Assembly: GCA_052387855.1 (NCBI GenBank)
Contig: JBQTIT010000015.1
Location: 11,822 to 75,821 of the forward strand
DNA length: 64,000 nucleotides
Origin: CAIYZT01 sp052387855
GTDB taxonomy: Bacteria; Pseudomonadota; Alphaproteobacteria; Rhodobacterales; Rhodobacteraceae
Direction of reading: 5' to 3'
The notes under the pieces are model-generated. The model saw only the letters and a program-made list of their open reading frames with translations, was not told the DNA's origin and did not search any database. Each line of letters opens with the position of its first letter. The first letter of the stretch is position 1. Of the stretch, positions 60,507-64,000 are shown piece after piece. The position numbers and the translations under genes were made by a program.

Positions 60507-61523
60507 ATGCGCTGGAGCCGCACGATACAGACGGTCGATGTCCACTGCGCGGGCGAGATCGGCCGCGTCATCACCGGCGGGGTGCTGAACATCCCCGGCG
60601 CCACCATGGCGGACAAGCTGCTTTACCTCAATACGGTGGACGATTCGCTGCGCCGCTGGCTCTGCTCCGAGCCGCGCTCGGGCCCGGCGGGGTCGTTCTG
60701 CCTCTTGACCCCGGCCTGCGATCCCGCGGCCGACGTCGGGCTGATCGTCCTGCAACCCGATCAGGCGCATGCCATGTCCGGCTCCAACGCCATGTGCGCC
60801 ACCACCGCGCTGCTGGAAACCGGGATGATCGCGATGACGGAGCCAGAGAGCATCGTCACCTTTGACACGGCGGCCGGTCTGGTCAGGGCGACGGCGCGCT
60901 GCGAGAACGGCAAGGTGACGCGGGTGACGCTGGACATGCCGCCGGCCTTTGTGCTGCGGCGCGATGGCGTGATCGAGACCGCCGAATGGGGGCCGGTCCG
61001 CTACGACCTGTGCTTTGGCGGAGTGTTCTATGCGCTGGTCGAGGTGGCCCAGATCGGCCTGACCATCGCGCCCGAAAACGCCCGGGCACTGGCGACCGCC
61101 GGAATAAACCTGCGCGCGCGGATCGCGGCGGCCGAGCCGGCGCCGCACCCCACGACCCCGGCGCTGAACGGTCTGGCCTATGTGATGTTCACCGCCGAAG
61201 AGCCCGGCGGCACGGTGCGCACCTGCACCACCCTGCGCCCCGGCCGCGCCGACCGCTCGCCCTGCGGGACCGGGTCCAACTCCAGCATGGCGCTGCGCCA
61301 TGCGCGGGGGCGGGCCGAGGTCGACGACAGGATCGTCTCGCGCTCGATCATCGGCGGGGAATTCACCACCGAACTTGCCGCGCTGACCACGGTCGGCCCC
61401 TACAGCGCCACGCGGAACCGCGTCTCGGGGCAGGCCTGGGTCTATGGCATCAGCCAGATCGGGCTTGACCCGACAGACCCCTTTCCGGCGGGCTTCACCC
61501 TGTCAGACACCTGGGGCGGCTGA
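60507..61523 (+). CDS. Proline-racemase family protein with Ser/Cys pair (hydroxyproline 2-epimerase-like)
   Basis: The 338-residue protein has the proline-racemase fold and active-site positions Ser91 (AMSGSNAMC) and Cys253 (DRSPCGTGSNSSMA). Ser/Cys pairs occur in 3- or 4-hydroxyproline 2-epimerases, which interconvert trans- and cis- forms by one-base proton transfer. It is a paralogue of the gene at 54838 with clear sequence likeness throughout but a different second residue. GAAAGGA precedes the ATG. The next SDR starts on its stop codon (TGATG at 61521). Confidence 0.9.
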   Translation: MRWSRTIQTVDVHCAGEIGRVITGGVLNIPGATMADKLLYLNTVDDSLRRWLCSEPRSGPAGSFCLLTPACDPAADVGLIVLQPDQAHAMSGSNAMCATTALLETGMIAMTEPESIVTFDTAAGLVRATARCENGKVTRVTLDMPPAFVLRRDGVIETAEWGPVRYDLCFGGVFYALVEVAQIGLTIAPENARALATAGINLRARIAAAEPAPHPTTPALNGLAYVMFTAEEPGGTVRTCTTLRPGRADRSPCGTGSNSSMALRHARGRAEVDDRIVSRSIIGGEFTTELAALTTVGPYSATRNRVSGQAWVYGISQIGLDPTDPFPAGFTLSDTWGG

Positions 61524-62269
61524 TGCTGACGGGGCAGACCATCCTTGTCACCGGCGCCACGGGCGCCATTGGCCGGGCGATCACGGCCGCGCTTGCCGCC
61601 GAGGGGGCCCGGGTGCTGATCCATACCCGGCGCGACCTCGCGGCGGCGGCGGCGCTTTTGGCCGGGATCGGCGGCAAGGGGGCGGTCCTGCAGGCGGACC
61701 TGTCCGACCCCGCCGCGCCCGAGGGTCTTTGGCAAGAGGCAGAGTTGCACGGCCCGGTCACCGGGCTGGTCAACAACGCCGGCATCCGGACGGAAATGCC
61801 GCTGGATGCGCCGATGCGCGACTGGCAGGACCTGTGGGCGCGCGAATTCCGCGTCAACTTTCTGGCCGCCGCTGACCTGACCAAATGCGCCATCGGTCAT
61901 TTCCGCCGGCACGGCGGCGGGCGCATCGTCAACATCGCCTCGCGCGCCGGCCAGCGCGGCTACAGCGCCGAGGCGATGGCCTATGGCGCCTCGAAGGCGG
62001 CGCTGATCAACCTGACCAAGTCGGTGGCGCAGAACTTTGCGGCCGAGGGCATCACCGCCGTGGCGCTGGCCCCCGGATGGGTCCGCACCGATATGGCCGA
62101 GGCCTTTGTCGCCCGCCACGGCGAGGCGGCGGCGCTGGCCGGCATCCCGGTGGGCCGCATGGCCCTGCCGGCCGAGATCGGCGAGCTTGCCGCCTTTCTG
62201 TTCCGCCCCGGGCAGGTGTCGATCAACGGCGCGGTGCTGGACGTGAACGGGGCAAGCTATCTGCGATAG
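61523..62269 (+). CDS. Short-chain dehydrogenase/reductase
   Basis: The 248-residue classical SDR has TGATGAIGRAIT, GLVNNAGIRTEMP, the Ser in NIASRAGQRGYS and YGASK with the catalytic Tyr and Lys. The C-terminal SINGAVLDVNGASYL is typical of FabG-like members. The start overlaps the epimerase stop, so it is likely to act on the same pathway, for example oxidising the hydroxyl of a hydroxyproline-derived intermediate. That role is inferred from coupling alone. Confidence 0.88.
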   Translation: MLTGQTILVTGATGAIGRAITAALAAEGARVLIHTRRDLAAAAALLAGIGGKGAVLQADLSDPAAPEGLWQEAELHGPVTGLVNNAGIRTEMPLDAPMRDWQDLWAREFRVNFLAAADLTKCAIGHFRRHGGGRIVNIASRAGQRGYSAEAMAYGASKAALINLTKSVAQNFAAEGITAVALAPGWVRTDMAEAFVARHGEAAALAGIPVGRMALPAEIGELAAFLFRPGQVSINGAVLDVNGASYLR

Positions 62270-62278
62270 GGGGAATTC

Positions 62279-63031
62279 ATGCGCTTTCAGGACAGATCGG
62301 TCATCGTGACGGGCGGCGCGGGCGGCATCGGAACCGCAATCGCGGCCCGGTTCGCGGCCGAGGGCGCGCGGGTCGTGGTCGCCGACATCAACGCCGAAGG
62401 GGCAGAGGCGACGGCGGCCGGCATCCGCGCTGCCGGCGGGCGGGCCCGCGCGCTTGGCGCCGACATCGCCGAAGCCGAAGGCTGCCGGCTGATCGTGGCC
62501 GATGTCATGGCGCAAGAGGGCCGGATCGACGTTCTGTGCAACAACGCCGGCATCAACCGGCGTGGTCCGCTTCTGGCGCTGACGGCCGAGGACTGGCGCC
62601 TGTCGTTCGCGGTCAATCTGGACGCGATGTTTCACACCTGTCAGGCGGCGCTGCCGCACATGATCGCGGCTGGCGGCGGGGCCATCGTCAACACCGCCTC
62701 GCAATGGGGGCTGCACCCGGCGCCGAACCACATCGCCTATAACGTGACCAAGGCGGCGGTGGCGAGCTTTACCCAGAACCTTGCCCGCGACTATGCCGCG
62801 CAAAAGATTCGCGTCAACGCGGTCTGTCCGGGCGAGATTCACACCCCCATGCTGGAGGCCGGCGTCACGCGCGCCGGGCGCACGATTGCCGATCTTGACC
62901 GGCTCGTGCCCTTTGGCCGCATCGGCAGGCCCGAGGAGGTGGCCGCGCTGGTGGCCTTTCTCGCCTCGGACGAGGCCGCGTTCATGTGCGGCTCGCTGGT
63001 CGAGATCACCGGCGCGCAGGCGGTGGCGTGA
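62279..63031 (+). CDS. Short-chain dehydrogenase/reductase
   Basis: The 250-residue classical SDR has TGGAGGIGTAIAARFA, VLCNNAGINRRGPL, the Ser in NTASQWGLHPA and YNVTK with Tyr and Lys; the C-terminus ends FMCGSLVEITGAQAV. AGGGGG lies eight bases before the ATG. It follows the previous SDR by nine bases. Two tandem catalytically complete SDRs plus the lysine-less one upstream suggest duplication within the island. Confidence 0.88.
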   Translation: MRFQDRSVIVTGGAGGIGTAIAARFAAEGARVVVADINAEGAEATAAGIRAAGGRARALGADIAEAEGCRLIVADVMAQEGRIDVLCNNAGINRRGPLLALTAEDWRLSFAVNLDAMFHTCQAALPHMIAAGGGAIVNTASQWGLHPAPNHIAYNVTKAAVASFTQNLARDYAAQKIRVNAVCPGEIHTPMLEAGVTRAGRTIADLDRLVPFGRIGRPEEVAALVAFLASDEAAFMCGSLVEITGAQAVA

Positions 63032-63092
63032 TGGACGCGCGGCAAGGGACCGGGGCGGACGCGCCCCCCTGCACCGCGGCGGGACGGCCGAC

Positions 63093-63875
63093 ATGACCCG
63101 CATCGGTTTCATCGGTACCGGCGCGATCACCGCCGCGATGGTGCACGGCATCAGGGCCTCGGCCGCGCTGCGCGACTGGCCGGTCCTGCTGTCGCCCCGC
63201 AACGCCGAAACCGCCGCAGCGCTTGCCGGCGCCCATGCCGGGGTCACGGTCGGGCAGAGCAATCAGGACGTGGCCGACCGGTCTGACCTCTTGATCCTGG
63301 CCGTGCGCCCGCAGATCGCGCATGAGGTCCTGCCTGCCCTGGCCCTGCGCGCCGATCATCGGGTGATCAGCCTGATCGCCGGGCTTGACCACGGCCAGAT
63401 TGCCCGCTGGACCGGCGCCGGCAGGGTCTGTCGCGCCATCCCGCTGCCCTTTGTCGCCCGGGGGCGCGATGCAACGCCGGTCTTTCCGCCCGATCCCGAG
63501 GCGCTCGCGCTGTTCGGGGCGTTGGGGCAGGCCCTGCCGGTCGCCACGCAGCGCGATTTCGATGTCTTTGGCGCGCTCAGCGCCCTGATGGCCAGCTTTT
63601 TCGGCATCGCCGGCATCGCCTCGGACTGGGGCGCGGACCAAGGGCTGGCGCCGGATCAGGCCAGGGCCTATGTCGGCCAGCTCTTCGGCAATCTCGGCGA
63701 GGTGCTGCGTCAGGACCCGCAGGCGGTGGAGCGGCTGCGCACCGACCATTCCACGCGCGGCGGCCTGAACGAGCAGCTCTTTGCCGAGTTTCGCGCCCAT
63801 GGCGGCGAGGCGGCGTTGCAGTCCGGGCTGGACGGCATCCTGCGGCGCGTCGCGCCCGAGCGCGGCCGACCCTAG
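63093..63875 (+). CDS. Pyrroline-5-carboxylate-reductase-like protein
   Basis: The 260-residue protein has an N-terminal NAD(P)-binding fold (IGFIGTGAITAAMVHGI), the ILAVRPQIAHEVLPAL segment typical of ProC, and a helical C-terminal dimerisation domain in which HSTRGGLNEQL takes the place of the usual SPGGTT motif. True ProC reduces P5C to proline; this divergent form may reduce another cyclic imine such as a hydroxylated pyrroline carboxylate, which would fit the neighbours. The start is uncertain: no strong ribosome-binding site precedes the ATG at 63093. Confidence 0.82.
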   Translation: MTRIGFIGTGAITAAMVHGIRASAALRDWPVLLSPRNAETAAALAGAHAGVTVGQSNQDVADRSDLLILAVRPQIAHEVLPALALRADHRVISLIAGLDHGQIARWTGAGRVCRAIPLPFVARGRDATPVFPPDPEALALFGALGQALPVATQRDFDVFGALSALMASFFGIAGIASDWGADQGLAPDQARAYVGQLFGNLGEVLRQDPQAVERLRTDHSTRGGLNEQLFAEFRAHGGEAALQSGLDGILRRVAPERGRP

Positions 63876-63950
63876 CGCCTGTCGCCCTTGATCGCATCCA
63901 TCGGACGGCCAGGCGATTGGAACTGGGGGCCGCTTTGCCCCGCCCTCGCT

Positions 63951-63979
63951 TCGCAGATTGGCCCAAAGCCAATCTGCGA
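63951..63979. terminator. Strong hairpin after the catabolic island
   Basis: TCGCAGATTGG at 63951-63961 and CCAATCTGCGA at 63969-63979 form a perfect 11-bp stem with a 7-base loop, 75 bases after the last stop. No T-run follows. It could be a factor-dependent terminator or one unit of a dispersed palindromic element; the window ends 21 bases later. Confidence 0.5.
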
Positions 63980-64000
63980 GGCGCCTGCCTGCCCCCGGCA

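Overview
This 64 kb window is a high-GC bacterial chromosome segment. It looks like an alphaproteobacterium of the Rhodobacteraceae/Paracoccaceae (Rhodobacter/Paracoccus type). The support is an RpoE-ChrR singlet-oxygen sigma/anti-sigma pair next to a five-gene operon with the same order as the Rhodobacter sphaeroides RpoE regulon (RSP_1091-1087), a purH-lspA-DUF3035 neighbourhood, an HspQ gene, a small protein of the Rhodobacter gene-transfer-agent (GTA) spike-base family, and GTG/ATG-TGA overlaps throughout. I see no tRNA, rRNA, CRISPR array, complete insertion sequence or complete prophage.

Layout. 1-6.2 kb: housekeeping genes (partial purH, lspA, a DUF3035/BamF-like lipoprotein, mutL, rmuC, a HutD/Ves protein). 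6.2-12.2 kb: the rpoE-chrR stress locus with divergent, matching promoter motifs, and an operon whose first two genes resemble the furan-fatty-acid genes; the second is interrupted by an in-frame amber codon. 12.2-19 kb: rsmB, a small SDHAF4-like protein, a secreted-type calcium-binding repeat protein, rpsO, an AlkD-like protein, a ParDE toxin-antitoxin pair and pnp. 19-20.4 kb: a Fic protein behind an AT-richer, palindrome-rich leader, probably acquired. 20.4-28.7 kb: a 1-Cys peroxiredoxin, an aldehyde dehydrogenase, an Old-Yellow-Enzyme/Fe-S/FAD oxidoreductase, a glutamate-synthase-like flavoprotein, rluA, a homocysteine methyltransferase and a free-methionine-sulfoxide reductase. 28.7-41.1 kb: gamma-glutamyltransferase, an RbaV/RbaW-like partner-switching pair, hspQ, a lytic transglycosylase lipoprotein, a DMT exporter, lolA, a UbiH-family hydroxylase, an amidase, an aminotransferase and ftsK.

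41.1-46.2 kb is a minus-strand exopolysaccharide operon (glycosyl-1-phosphate transferase, Wza-like export lipoprotein, low-molecular-weight tyrosine phosphatase, Wzc-like tyrosine kinase). Divergent from it at 46.5-48.4 kb are three translationally coupled genes that look like a GTA or phage head-spike/receptor-binding locus. Placing a capsule-export operon beside a capsule-binding spike locus, in a window that also carries an RbaVW-like pair, is the most intriguing functional association here.

48.4-49.5 kb holds the remnant of a sugar ABC transporter: an intact ATPase and a permease reduced to its C-terminus. From 49.5 kb to the end runs a catabolic island: a 2-hydroxyacid dehydrogenase, Gfo/Idh oxidoreductase, two DapA-family lyases, an enolase-superfamily racemase/epimerase, two proline-racemase-family enzymes with different active-site pairs, a FAD amino-acid oxidase, a GntR regulator, four SDRs and a P5C-reductase-like protein. 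Taken together these suggest breakdown of hydroxyproline, hydroxyproline betaine or a related cyclic amino acid. An array of about 212-bp tandem repeats, each with several strong hairpins, sits in this island at 53.9-54.7 kb.
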